Positions 18,201 through 26,870 of a stretch of 56,045 nt of DNA are shown here, piece after piece (the stretch's first letter is position 1; each line of letters opens with the position of its first letter). The stretch spans positions 1 to 56,045 of the forward strand of contig LICG01000009.1 in NCBI GenBank assembly GCA_001438205.1, in the 5' to 3' direction. Under the pieces are notes generated by a model. That model was not told the origin of the DNA. It saw nothing but the letters and a program-made list of their open reading frames with translations, and made no database searches. This stretch comes from Cryomorphaceae bacterium BACL7 MAG-120322-bin74 (GTDB lineage: Bacteria > Bacteroidota > Bacteroidia > Flavobacteriales > Schleiferiaceae). The position numbers and the translations under genes were made by a program.

Positions 18201-20300
18201 TTATTTCAGCCATTTGTCCAGCCATGCAAAGAACTCTGCATGCCAAACTAATCCGTTCTGAGGGTTCAATACCCAATGCCCTTCTTCAGGAAAGTACAAA
18301 AAGCGCGAAGGGATGCCACGCAACTGGGCTGCCTGGTAGGCTTCCATGCCTTGATTGACAGGCACACGGAAGTCATTTCCACCATGGATGACCAATAATG
18401 GGGCAGTCCAGTTTTGAACGTAGTTCATGGGGTTGTACTCCGTGTATGCTTTGGGCACGTCGGCTGTCCAGTAGGGCCCCCCTACGTCCTTGTTGGCAAA
18501 GAATAGTTCCTCCGTTGTGAGGTACCAGCTCTTCATATCAAACAGACCACAATGGCTGATCAAAGCCTTGAAGCGATTTTCATGAATTCCGGCCAGCATA
18601 TAGACCGAATACCCCCCATAGGAAGCCCCTACCGCCCCAAGTTTGTTGGCGTCTACATACGATTCCTTGGCAACCGTGTCTATGGCCGCGAGGTAGTCGC
18701 GCATCGCTTGACCACCCCAATCACCAGAAATCTGCTCGTTCCATTCTTTTCCAAATCCAGGAACCCCATGACGGTTCGGGGCCACGATGATATAGCCTTT
18801 CGCAGCCATCAGTTGGAAGTTCCAACGGAAGCTATAGAAGGCGCTCACAGCACTCTGGGGGCCGCCTTGACAGTATAAAAGCGTAGGGTATTTTTTTTCT
18901 GGATCAAAGTTGGGAGGGAAGAAGACCCAGGTCAGCATTTTGCCTCCGTCGCTGGTGGGAATCCAACGCTTTTCAATCTTACCCATAGCCAAGTCCTCGT
19001 ACAAGGAGTGGTTTTCTCTCGTGAAAGATTCGAGCGCGACTTCCTCCTTTTTTGCATTCAAGAGGAAGAGTTCGGTGGCGTGATTTTGGTCCTGACGTTC
19101 CGCAATGAGGGTATTTCCCGACACGCCAAAACCTCCGTAGTTGTAATCTCCCGAAGTCAAGGAGGTGACCTTTTTCGCAGCCAAGCCGTTCTTGCCGGTC
19201 ATCAAATCCAAGCGTCGCAGCTGTTGGGTCGCTTCGGTAGTTTCATTGAAGATGATACCCGTATTCGAGATCCACTTAAAGTCGTTGATGTATTCTGCTG
19301 GAATGACGGGGGTTAAAGCTTGTTTTTCTCCCGCTGAAGCCACGTCTACGATATAGAGTTGGTTGACATCGCTTTCATAGCCATCTTCTGGCATGGCAAC
19401 AAAGGCAAGCCATTTTGCATCGGGTGAAAAACATGGGTGATTGTCATAGCCTTTGAGTCCGTTCAACGTACTGGTTCGGCCCGTTTCGCGGTCATAGAGG
19501 TATAATTTGCTGTCTGTGTGCAGGGCAAAATCAAGACCGCTGCTCGCCTTCTTGCTTGCATATACGATGAAACGGCCGTCAGGGCTGACGTCAAAACTTT
19601 CTGCGCCACCAAAGGGAGGCATAGGGCTGTGAACTTTTTCGCCTGCTAGGATGTCGGTAAAGCGGCCTGTAGCTGTTTCCTTGGTAGGGTCTACCACCAT
19701 ATAGGCAATGTGGTTATAGCTATAATCGGTCCAGCTGTCCCAATGGCGGTACATGAGGTCATCGTATACGGCGTAGTGGGCTTGCGGCATTTCTGGATGG
19801 CGTTCTGCTGGAGTCTGATCCATTTGAACGCGCGTAACAAAGGCGATGATAAGACGGCCATCTTGCAGTTCAACTACTTTGGCATCGCCTAACCCCCCTT
19901 CTACATTGGTAAGGCAAACAGGGAGCGTATTTGGGCTATTGATTTTGTCTACCCAAAGCTGTCCGCCCATGAAGTAGCCATAACGTTCGCCTCCTCGTAA
20001 GAAGAAGGCACCGTATTCGCTTGATTTTGATTCGCGTAAGGCAGAAATCTCACCAGAGTTCAATTCCCCAAGGAAGAGATCTCGGTTCCCTTTATTCGCA
20101 TCCGTGTCGTAATGGGTTACACCAAAGATGACCAGGCCATTCTCACTGACGGCATCCAAACTTACCCGGCCAAGTTCCCATAGTTTTTCGGGGGTCATGA
20201 CAGAACTTTCGGTGGCTAGGGTTGCAGCCGTTTCTGTGGTTTGTGCAAAGAAGGATAGGGGCAGGGCAAGCATGCCCCAGAGCAAAATGGACTTTTTCAT
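18201..20300 (-). CDS. exported S9-family prolyl oligopeptidase / dipeptidyl aminopeptidase
   Basis: 699 residues. A signal peptide (MKKSILLWGMLALPLSFFAQ) is followed by a beta-propeller region to about residue 440 with WD-like strands (GRFIVYASKKAS, AKWLAFVAMPEDG), then the catalytic hydrolase domain. The triad is Ser560 (GASYGGYS), Asp643 (HGGNDFRVP) and His675 (EEGHWVL). It resembles DPP-IV and acylaminoacyl peptidases (S9C-like) and is expected in the periplasm or outside the cell, releasing dipeptides or N-blocked residues. The start at 20300 is the ATG that opens the signal peptide, 11 bases after the DUF4286 gene. Confidence 0.92.
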   Translation of the reverse strand: MKKSILLWGMLALPLSFFAQTTETAATLATESSVMTPEKLWELGRVSLDAVSENGLVIFGVTHYDTDANKGNRDLFLGELNSGEISALRESKSSEYGAFFLRGGERYGYFMGGQLWVDKINSPNTLPVCLTNVEGGLGDAKVVELQDGRLIIAFVTRVQMDQTPAERHPEMPQAHYAVYDDLMYRHWDSWTDYSYNHIAYMVVDPTKETATGRFTDILAGEKVHSPMPPFGGAESFDVSPDGRFIVYASKKASSGLDFALHTDSKLYLYDRETGRTSTLNGLKGYDNHPCFSPDAKWLAFVAMPEDGYESDVNQLYIVDVASAGEKQALTPVIPAEYINDFKWISNTGIIFNETTEATQQLRRLDLMTGKNGLAAKKVTSLTSGDYNYGGFGVSGNTLIAERQDQNHATELFLLNAKKEEVALESFTRENHSLYEDLAMGKIEKRWIPTSDGGKMLTWVFFPPNFDPEKKYPTLLYCQGGPQSAVSAFYSFRWNFQLMAAKGYIIVAPNRHGVPGFGKEWNEQISGDWGGQAMRDYLAAIDTVAKESYVDANKLGAVGASYGGYSVYMLAGIHENRFKALISHCGLFDMKSWYLTTEELFFANKDVGGPYWTADVPKAYTEYNPMNYVQNWTAPLLVIHGGNDFRVPVNQGMEAYQAAQLRGIPSRFLYFPEEGHWVLNPQNGLVWHAEFFAWLDKWLK

Positions 20301-20311
20301 AGGGTAGGGAT

Positions 20312-20626
20312 TCAAAAGGTCTGTTCGTCAATCAATTCAAGGAGAGTGCGAAAAGCAACAAACTTGCCGTCATAGCGCTCCTGGGTTTTTGCCTGTAGGG
20401 CAGGCGCATACATCTGTTGGTAGAGTTGATAGTTCGTCATGTCTTTAAAAAGGTACTGCACGGAATAGGTGGTGCCTTCCTCTTCTTCAACCATCACACG
20501 CGTAAAACGGCATTCCTGAAATAAGCCTGTGGCCAGCACTTCGGGAATATGGATACGCACCATCCAGCCTTTCCAGTCGTCGTGGCAACTGTTGTCTATG
20601 TTGATGGTCACATTGTAGATATACAT
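20312..20626 (-). CDS. DUF4286-family protein
   Basis: A 104-residue small cytoplasmic protein recognised as the Bacteroidota DUF4286 family from its opening MYIYNVTINIDNS and the TYSVQYLFKD core. The fold is likely a ferredoxin-like (dimeric alpha/beta barrel) domain, but no function is known. The start at 20626 is two bases after the stop of the upstream lipoprotein; longer starts run into that gene. It lies fully inside the serS operon. Confidence 0.85.
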   Translation of the reverse strand: MYIYNVTINIDNSCHDDWKGWMVRIHIPEVLATGLFQECRFTRVMVEEEEGTTYSVQYLFKDMTNYQLYQQMYAPALQAKTQERYDGKFVAFRTLLELIDEQTF

Positions 20627-20628
20627 GC

Positions 20629-21171
20629 TTACAAGGTCGGTATTTCCCATTGATCCCACATGGTTTGCCAATGGTTGTCTAGACTGTCATGTTGGGTCAT
20701 GAGCTCGCGCATCGCAGCTGTGCTATTCGTCACTTCCGCCAGAAGCGGGAGCAAGACATTTTTTTCTGATTCTAAAGCTTGGCGCACGGCTTCTTTTGCC
20801 ATCAAACCCTTCTCTGCATCATGGAACAAGGCTTCCAGTTGTGTGCGTCCATAGGTTAGCTGCGCTTCCCATTCTGCGTGAGTCTGGAGCTCAAACCAAC
20901 GAGAAGTTTGGCGGTAGTGGTACTTCAGGACCTCAAACTCGTTGCGAAACTGCTTTTCATGGGCCGTATCAAAGGGCTTGGTCCGTGCAATGGCAGCATG
21001 CCGCTCCAAATCTTGATAATCGGCTTCAATGCCCTCTGTGTAGAGCGAAGCCAATTGGTCCAAAGCGGCCTGCGTGTCATTGCGCAGGATTTCAATGTCT
21101 GCGACATAAGACTTTTGGCATGCGGCAAGAGAAAGTAGCGCCATCAGGGCAAAAGAAACGGGGCACTTCAT
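20629..21171 (-). CDS. small lipoprotein, helical, function unknown
   Basis: 180 residues. The lipoprotein signal MKCPVSFALMALLSLAAC ends in a good lipobox (LAAC). The rest is almost entirely predicted helix with heptad-like spacing and many charged residues (AALDQLASLYTEGIEADYQD, EAVRQALESEKNVLL), so a coiled coil or helical bundle is likely. I recognise no family. It starts four bases inside the end of serS (ATGA), so it is translationally coupled to a tRNA synthetase, an association with no obvious reason. Confidence 0.75.
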   Translation of the reverse strand: MKCPVSFALMALLSLAACQKSYVADIEILRNDTQAALDQLASLYTEGIEADYQDLERHAAIARTKPFDTAHEKQFRNEFEVLKYHYRQTSRWFELQTHAEWEAQLTYGRTQLEALFHDAEKGLMAKEAVRQALESEKNVLLPLLAEVTNSTAAMRELMTQHDSLDNHWQTMWDQWEIPTL

Positions 21172-22448
21172 GATCCTGTGATACGCGCAAAACCGGTGTA
21201 AGGAACCAATACTTCTGGAAGGCGAATTCCCTCTGGGCCTTGATTGTTTTCTAACAAGGCGGCGACAATGCGCGGCAATGCCAAGGCAGAGCCGTTGAGG
21301 GTATGGGCTAAGTAGGGTTTGTGGTCCTCCTCACTTCGGTAGCGCAACTTGAGGCGGTTGGCCTGGAAGGTTTCAAAGTTGGATACAGAACTGACTTCAA
21401 GCCAGCGCGCTTGGGCTGCGGACCAGACTTCAAAATCATAGGTCAAGGCGGACGTAAAGCCCATATCTCCGCCACAAAGGCGCAATATGCGGTAATGGAG
21501 CCCCAAGTCCTCTAGGAGGCTGGCCACATGCGCAACCATCTCCTCTAGGCGTGTATAGGAATGATCAGGATGCTCCACACAGACAATTTCTACTTTGTCA
21601 AACTGATGCAGGCGGTTGAGCCCGCGGACATCCTTTCCATACGAGCCCGCTTCACGACGGAAGCAGGGGCTGTAGGCTGTCATTTTAATAGGAAGCTCGG
21701 ATTGCGCCACAATCTCATCGCGCAACAAATTGGTGATGGGGACTTCGGCAGTAGGAATCGCAAAGAGGTTGTCTTCGGTGATGTGGTACATCTGTCCTTC
21801 CTTATCGGGCAATTGACCGGTGCCAAAACCGGATGCTTCATTGATAAAGAGGGGCGGCTGTATTTCCAAATAACCGGCTGCGGTATTGCGGTCTAAGAAA
21901 AATTGAATCAGGGCGCGCTGCAAACGTGCACCTTGACCCGTATACACCGGAAAGCCGGCACCTGTAATCTTGACCCCGCGTTCAAAGTCAATGAGTTTGT
22001 ACCGTTCCGCCAATTCCCAATGTGGCACATGGCCTTCAGAAAGTTGTGGTAGTTCGCCCCAGGTGCGCACCACTTCATTGTCATCGGCGTGCTTTCCTGC
22101 AGGTACAGCCGCGTGCGGCATATTGGGCAAGGCAATCAATTGCGCACGCTCCTTCTCTTCCAGGGCATGGAGTGAGGTGGCGAGTTCGCCCAAGCGCTCC
22201 TTGATGGCAGCGCTTTCCGCTTTCATGGATTCCGCCTCGGCCGCCTTCCCTTCTCGGAAGAGCTGACCAATGGACTTGGCCAGCGCATTGGCCTGCGCTT
22301 GTTGACTTTCTGTTTCCGATTGAAGGTGTCGGCGTTGCTCGTTTAAAGCCAAAAGGGCTTCGACTGCAGGGCGCGCATCTATATGACGCTTGGCGAGGGC
22401 AGCGATGACGCCTTCAGCGTCTTGACGAATCGTGTTGAGTTGTAACAT
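21168..22448 (-). CDS. serS: seryl-tRNA synthetase
   Basis: A 426-residue class II synthetase that charges tRNA-Ser. The N-terminal coiled-coil tRNA-binding arm (about residues 25-105) contains long EAES/AALE-type heptads. Motif 2 (SPCFRREAGSYGKDVRGL, with RLHQFDKVE after it) and motif 3 (GSALALPRIVAALLENNQ) are intact. It is the first gene of a six-gene minus-strand operon. It starts 12 bases after the U-tract of the rpmA terminator, and a TAGTTTTA just upstream may be its own -7 box. Confidence 0.97.
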   Translation of the reverse strand: MLQLNTIRQDAEGVIAALAKRHIDARPAVEALLALNEQRRHLQSETESQQAQANALAKSIGQLFREGKAAEAESMKAESAAIKERLGELATSLHALEEKERAQLIALPNMPHAAVPAGKHADDNEVVRTWGELPQLSEGHVPHWELAERYKLIDFERGVKITGAGFPVYTGQGARLQRALIQFFLDRNTAAGYLEIQPPLFINEASGFGTGQLPDKEGQMYHITEDNLFAIPTAEVPITNLLRDEIVAQSELPIKMTAYSPCFRREAGSYGKDVRGLNRLHQFDKVEIVCVEHPDHSYTRLEEMVAHVASLLEDLGLHYRILRLCGGDMGFTSALTYDFEVWSAAQARWLEVSSVSNFETFQANRLKLRYRSEEDHKPYLAHTLNGSALALPRIVAALLENNQGPEGIRLPEVLVPYTGFARITGS

Positions 22449-22452
22449 AATG

Positions 22453-22460
22453 TAAAACTA
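22453..22460 (-). promoter_or_regulatory. possible -7 box of serS (TAGTTTTA)
   Basis: The minus strand reads TAGTTTTA-CATT-ATG. It has one mismatch to TAnnTTTG and the recurring 4-base spacing. It is joined to the U-tract of the rpmA terminator. Confidence 0.3.
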
Positions 22461-22495
22461 AAAAACCCCCTGCAGCTTTTCGAGCGACAGGGGGT
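22460..22495 (-). terminator. intrinsic terminator after rplU-rpmA
   Basis: On the minus strand ACCCCCTG pairs with CAGGGGGT around a 15-base loop that can pair further (CG/GC steps), followed by TTTTTTAG. It lies 23 bases after the rpmA stop and directly before serS. Confidence 0.8.
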
Positions 22496-22518
22496 GAATG
22501 TTTTGTGTGCGTGGTGAA

Positions 22519-22791
22519 TTAAGCCTCGCCCCCTTCGGAGAAGGGAACAACCGAGACAAAGCTTTTGTTACCGGCTTTCTTTTTGAATTCTACCATACCC
22601 GTCTCAAGGGCATACAATGTATGGTCCTTGCCTATGCCGACATTTTTGCCGGGATGGTGAGACGTACCGCGCTGACGCACGATAATATTTCCTGCTAATG
22701 CGGGTTGGCCGCCGTAGATTTTGACACCGAGTCGTTTGCTTTCTGATTCGCGTCCGTTCTTGGAACTACCTACACCTTTCTTGTGTGCCAT
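22519..22791 (-). CDS. rpmA: 50S ribosomal protein L27
   Basis: A 90-residue bL27, full length, opening [20 protein letters not shown] and containing [20 protein letters not shown]. Its N-terminal tail reaches the peptidyl-transferase centre. No extra N-terminal cleavage peptide (as in Firmicutes) is present. It follows rplU after 12 bases, the standard bL21-bL27 pair. Confidence 0.98.
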   Translation of the reverse strand: MAHKKGVGSSKNGRESESKRLGVKIYGGQPALAGNIIVRQRGTSHHPGKNVGIGKDHTLYALETGMVEFKKKAGNKSFVSVVPFSEGGEA

Positions 22792-22803
22792 GGTTTATCA
22801 GAT

Positions 22804-23178
22804 TTAAGCTTCAGCAGCAACTTCTTCGGTTGCCTCCGCTTTTTTGGTTGCTTTTTTCTTAGGAGCAGACAAACGAATGTCTGTAATCAAGATCTGGGTC
22901 ATCGGCTGGCGATGGCCTGTCTTCTTTTCGTAGCCCTTGCGGCGCTTCTTCTTGAAGATGATCACTTTGTCGGCCTTTACTTGGGCCAAGATGCTTGCCT
23001 TTACGGTTGCACCTTCGATAACGGGGGCGCCCACGGTGACTTCGTCCTTTTCTTCCGCCAATAAAACGCGATCAAACGTGAGTTTGTCACCTTCATTGCC
23101 TTCCAAACGGTGAACGTACACGCGTTGGTCTTTTTGCACTTTGTATTGCAGCCCTGCTATTTCTACGATGGCGTACAT
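22804..23178 (-). CDS. rplU: 50S ribosomal protein L21
   Basis: 124 residues. The bL21 core (MYAIVEIAGLQYKVQKDQRV to KRRKGYEKKTGHRQ) is followed by an Ala/Lys/Glu-rich tail of about 25 residues (APKKKATKKAEATEEV), longer than in E. coli (103 residues), as is common in Bacteroidota. It binds 23S rRNA. It is first in the rplU-rpmA operon, with a clear -7 box 26 bases upstream. Confidence 0.97.
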   Translation of the reverse strand: MYAIVEIAGLQYKVQKDQRVYVHRLEGNEGDKLTFDRVLLAEEKDEVTVGAPVIEGATVKASILAQVKADKVIIFKKKRRKGYEKKTGHRQPMTQILITDIRLSAPKKKATKKAEATEEVAAEA

Positions 23179-23203
23179 ATGTACTTTATTTAGTTAGGGG
23201 GTG

Positions 23204-23211
23204 CAAAGATA
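23204..23211 (-). promoter_or_regulatory. -7 box (TATCTTTG) of rplU-rpmA
   Basis: TATCTTTG on the minus strand fully matches TAnnTTTG. A TTTT stretch lies about 18 bases further upstream, where the -33 element is expected. It predicts a leader of about 20 bases. Confidence 0.6.
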
Positions 23212-23291
23212 CGCCGAATTCCTGATTTTAAAAGTATCTCAGGAGAAAAGATCTACGCAAATCTCACTAGCGGAACTTCCTTTCGGCGCAT

Positions 23292-23336
23292 AGGCTTTGT
23301 ACCTTCAGCCCCTCAAGTGAAGGTAAGCCTCTTTTT
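23292..23336 (+). promoter_or_regulatory. terminator-like hairpin in the leader of the M16 pair (possible attenuator)
   Basis: AGGCTT (23292-23297), a 3-base bulge, ACCTTCA (23301-23307), a 10-base loop, TGAAGGT (23318-23324) and AAGCCT (23325-23330), then CTTTTT. That is 13 paired bases ending in a U-tract. No plus-strand gene lies upstream for it to terminate, so it sits in the 5' region of the peptidase gene at 23406. A second hairpin, GCCGG-GAAT-CCGGC, follows at 23374-23387. Confidence 0.5.
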
Positions 23337-23405
23337 GGTGTGGTTCTTGCAGTCCTTGGCAACTTAATTAAATGCCGGGAATCCGGCCCATTGTAAATCA
23401 ACGCT

Positions 23406-24734
23406 ATGAAGCATTCTGCACGCTTATTTGTGGCCGGACTGACTTGTTTGGCGTATTCCGCCCAGGCGCAAATTGCCTTTGAAGAATACGACTTGGACAA
23501 TGGTCTCCATGTCATCCTTCACCAGGACAAAGGCACCCCCATTGTGGCGGTGAGTGTCCTGTACCATGTGGGATCCAAAAATGAAGAAACAAACCGAACA
23601 GGATTTGCCCACTTTTTTGAGCACCTTCTGTTTGAAGGATCTGAAAATATTGGCCGCGGCGAATACATGAAACTCATTCAAGCCAATGGTGGCACGTTAA
23701 ACGCGAACACCATGCAGGACCGGACATTTTATTATGAAATTTTACCTTCCAATAACTTGGAGCTAGGCCTTTGGATGGAATCCGAGCGAATGCTGCATGC
23801 CAAAGTGGACCAAACAGGGGTAGAAACACAGCGCGAAGTGGTGAAAGAGGAGAAGCGCATGCGTGTGGACAACCAGCCCTATGGTTCTTGGAGTTCGGAG
23901 ATGTTCAAGCGCGCATTCCCTGACCACCCCTATAATTGGGCGGTTATTGGGTCTATGGATGATTTAAATGCAGCGCAAACGGAAGATTACGTCAATTTCT
24001 ATGACAAATTCTATGTCCCCAACAACGCCACGTTGAGCATTGCGGGCGACCTTGACCCCGAGGAGGCAAAAAAATGGATTTCAAAGTACTTTGGCGATAT
24101 CCCCGCGGGTGAAGTCGTCGAACAGCCAAACAAAAATGCTACGGCTTTGACATCGGAAATACAGGATACGATCTATGATAACATCCAAATTCCGGCCATT
24201 TTTACCGGGTACCGTATGCCTGGCCAATCTGACGTAGACGCGTATGCGTTGCAGATGTTGACAACAGCCTTGAGCGATGGTCCCTCTTCACGATTTTCTA
24301 AGCGCATGGTAGATCAGGATCAATCTGCCCTGCAAGTTGCAGCATTTCCATACGCACTGGAGGATCATGGCATTTTCATCACCTTGGCCCTCACCAATGG
24401 TGACCATACAACTTCAGAAGTTTTAGGTACAATGGACGAAGAAATTGCCCGTATCCAAAACGAATTAATGCGTCCAACAGAATTTGAGAAAGTCTTGAAC
24501 AAAGTAGAAGCGGACTTTATCACCCAAAACGGATCTGTTTCGGGGATTGCAGAGTCCTTGGCCAACTACTATGTCTACTTTGGGGACGCCAATTTGATCA
24601 ATACTGAAATTGAGCGTTACCGCGCTGTAACGCGCGAAGACATTCAGCGTGTCGCGCAAACCTATTTGAAGCCTTCTAACCGTGTGGTCTTGACTTATTT
24701 GCCCAAGCCTAGCGCTAATCCCTCTGTTGAATAA
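23406..24734 (+). CDS. exported M16-family zinc peptidase, catalytic subunit
   Basis: 442 residues. The signal peptide MKHSARLFVAGLTCLAYSAQ is followed by two M16 domains. The zinc motif is HFFEH (H69, E72, H73) and the third-ligand region is QREVVKEEKRMRVDNQPYGS, so the enzyme should be active. It resembles the PqqL/insulinase-type periplasmic peptidases that degrade unfolded peptides. The next gene (TAATG overlap) encodes an M16 homologue without the zinc motif; in M16B enzymes such pairs form a heterodimer with one catalytic and one substrate-binding subunit. The 227-base gap upstream is the longest in the window and holds two hairpins. Confidence 0.93.
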   Translation: MKHSARLFVAGLTCLAYSAQAQIAFEEYDLDNGLHVILHQDKGTPIVAVSVLYHVGSKNEETNRTGFAHFFEHLLFEGSENIGRGEYMKLIQANGGTLNANTMQDRTFYYEILPSNNLELGLWMESERMLHAKVDQTGVETQREVVKEEKRMRVDNQPYGSWSSEMFKRAFPDHPYNWAVIGSMDDLNAAQTEDYVNFYDKFYVPNNATLSIAGDLDPEEAKKWISKYFGDIPAGEVVEQPNKNATALTSEIQDTIYDNIQIPAIFTGYRMPGQSDVDAYALQMLTTALSDGPSSRFSKRMVDQDQSALQVAAFPYALEDHGIFITLALTNGDHTTSEVLGTMDEEIARIQNELMRPTEFEKVLNKVEADFITQNGSVSGIAESLANYYVYFGDANLINTEIERYRAVTREDIQRVAQTYLKPSNRVVLTYLPKPSANPSVE

Positions 24735-26794
24735 TGAAACGTATTCTCTTTGCTCTCATTGCCATCGCCTCCATAACGGCGCAGGCGCAATTGGACCGCA
24801 GTATTCGCCCCACGCCGGCCGAACCACGTGTCCCTACCATTGCCCCCTACACGCAATTCACCCTTAAAAATGGCATGACCGTTTTAGTGGTGGAAGACCA
24901 CAAACTTCCTCGTATTTCGGTGGGCCTTTCATTGGACCCAGGTCAAATCTTTGAAGGGGATAAAGCAGGCGTTTCGCGCTTAACGGGTGACCTCCTTTCG
25001 GAAGGAACGAAACTGCGTGATAAAGCTACCTTGGACCAAGATGTCGACTATATAGGTGCACGCCTTGGGACTGGGCCCACGGGTGTCAATACCAGCGGTC
25101 TTAGCAAGTATGCAGATCAGTTGTTTGATATCGCCGCAGAAGTGGCCATGGAGCCAGCCTTTCCTTCTTCGTCTTTTGATAAATTGAAAAACCAATTTGC
25201 CACCAGCCTGAAGAATGAGCGTGACAACCCAGGAACTATTCGTTCCAATGTTTCGCGCGCCTTACTCTACGGAGTAGATCACCCCTCAGGAGAATTGGTG
25301 AACGAGACGACGGTCAATGCCGTGAGTCTCAAGGATTGCGAGACTTTTTACAAAACCTACTGGAAGCCTAATATTGCCACCCTGGTCATCGTCGGTGACA
25401 TTCAGGTAGATCAAGCGCGCAATTTAGCAGAAGCTTATTTTGGGGGATGGAAGGGTAAGTTTAAAAAGCCGGTCACTTTTGATGCACCAGCAAAGCAGAA
25501 CAATACCCGTATCGCATTGGTTAACCGCGATGCTTCAGTGCAATCTAGCATCATTGTAACCAACACCCTGTATCTACCTGTTGGCCACCCTGATGCGGAA
25601 GCTATGAGTGTGATGAACCAAATTTTGGGTGCAGGATCCGCAGGGCGGTTATTCCAAAACCTACGCGAAGACAAAGCCTACACCTATGGGGCGTACTCAA
25701 ATTACGGTAGTAGCCAGTACGTGTCTTCCTTTGACGCAAGTGCAGAGGTGCGCAATGCAGTAACCGATTCCGCGGTAGCTGAATTCTTGTATGAAATCAA
25801 CCGCATCCAAACAGAGACGGTTAGCGCGGAGGATTTGCGTGCAGCCAAAAACAATCTATCCGGAAGCTTTGGTCGTTCTTTAGAAAGCCCCCGCACAGTG
25901 GCGCGTTTTGCCTCCAACATTTTGGAATATGGACTTCCAAGCGATTATTACAACACGTACCTCAAGCGACTAGAGGCGGTATCTGTTGAAGATGTGCAGC
26001 GCGTAGCCAATACGTATATCGAAGAGGGGCATTTCCTGATCCTGATTGTAGGCAAGGCGTTAGACATTGCGCCTGGACTTGAGCGTCTTGGCTTCCCTAT
26101 TGAATATTATACCTTGGATGCAGAGGCAACCACTGCCCCAGTGGCAACGGTTCCTGCAGGCCTAACCGCCCAGGGCGTCTTAGATGCTGCGATGGAAGCC
26201 ATGGGAGGACGTCAGGCTATAGATAGGGTGGAAACCATAGACATCAAGCAAGAGGCAAGCTTGATGGGGATGACCTTGAGTTTTCATTCTGTCTATGCAA
26301 AGCCACATTTTATTTTCTCTGAGCAAAAGACGCCCATGGGCGGCAGTTTGAAAAAGTACAACGGGGATAAGGTTGTGGTACAAGCCAATGGTCAAGATAT
26401 CCCAGTAGACGACGCCATGGCACAAGATGTTATCCATGATTCTTGGTGTACCGAACTCTTGTTAGATGGCGCAGAAGGCGGCAATGCGGCATTATCTCAG
26501 GCTCCAGCTACGGTCAATGGCGCGACGTGCTATGAATTGGTCATAACCTTGGGTAGCAATGAGGTCAAGCGTTACTACGATGCTAAAACGGGAGTATGTG
26601 TCCGTCAAAGCCAAGTAGCAGAAACACCGCAGGGAGAACAAGTCATCAATGTGGATTTCAGTGATTATCGGACCGTGGATGGGGTGATGTTGCCGCATGT
26701 CATGATCGTCCCGCTTCAGCCCGGCATGAACCTTGAAGTCAAAACCACGCTTGTAGTCGTCAATGGTGAAGTGGATATGAACATCTTCAACTAA
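24734..26794 (+). CDS. exported M16-like non-catalytic subunit with extra C-terminal domain
   Basis: 686 residues. The signal peptide MKRILFALIAIASITAQAQ is followed by an M16 fold where the HxxEH helix is replaced by SRLTGDLLSEGT, so zinc binding and catalysis are lost. The Arg/Tyr pair typical of the non-catalytic partner is present (LREDKAYTYGAYS). After about residue 475 there is an extra domain of roughly 210 residues with repeated beta-strands (QEASLMGMTLSFHSVYAKPH, VINVDFSDYRTVDGVMLPH). It looks like a LolA/LppX-type lipid-binding sheet, but that is only a resemblance. It should form a dimer with the upstream enzyme. A strong bidirectional terminator follows. Confidence 0.88.
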   Translation: MKRILFALIAIASITAQAQLDRSIRPTPAEPRVPTIAPYTQFTLKNGMTVLVVEDHKLPRISVGLSLDPGQIFEGDKAGVSRLTGDLLSEGTKLRDKATLDQDVDYIGARLGTGPTGVNTSGLSKYADQLFDIAAEVAMEPAFPSSSFDKLKNQFATSLKNERDNPGTIRSNVSRALLYGVDHPSGELVNETTVNAVSLKDCETFYKTYWKPNIATLVIVGDIQVDQARNLAEAYFGGWKGKFKKPVTFDAPAKQNNTRIALVNRDASVQSSIIVTNTLYLPVGHPDAEAMSVMNQILGAGSAGRLFQNLREDKAYTYGAYSNYGSSQYVSSFDASAEVRNAVTDSAVAEFLYEINRIQTETVSAEDLRAAKNNLSGSFGRSLESPRTVARFASNILEYGLPSDYYNTYLKRLEAVSVEDVQRVANTYIEEGHFLILIVGKALDIAPGLERLGFPIEYYTLDAEATTAPVATVPAGLTAQGVLDAAMEAMGGRQAIDRVETIDIKQEASLMGMTLSFHSVYAKPHFIFSEQKTPMGGSLKKYNGDKVVVQANGQDIPVDDAMAQDVIHDSWCTELLLDGAEGGNAALSQAPATVNGATCYELVITLGSNEVKRYYDAKTGVCVRQSQVAETPQGEQVINVDFSDYRTVDGVMLPHVMIVPLQPGMNLEVKTTLVVVNGEVDMNIFN

Positions 26795-26815
26795 GTAGAT
26801 CTTCGCTGAAAAGCA

Positions 26816-26853
26816 AAAAGCCCCCCAAGGCCATTCCTTGGGGGGCTTTTTTT
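26816..26853. terminator. bidirectional intrinsic terminator
   Basis: A perfect 15-bp stem (AAAAGCCCCCCAAGG, 26816-26830, with 26836-26850) around a CCATT loop. It has a T run on the plus strand (26847-26853) and a shorter one on the minus strand. It lies between the convergent M16 operon and the EamA gene and can serve both. Confidence 0.93.
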
Positions 26854-26870
26854 ATCTTTCTTTTTCCGGA

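Noticed and set aside
23372-23482. Short upstream ORF overlapping the M16 start (begins MPGIRPIVNQRY)
   Set aside because: It lies in the GCCGG hairpin and in the signal-peptide region of the real gene, with no sign of coding function.
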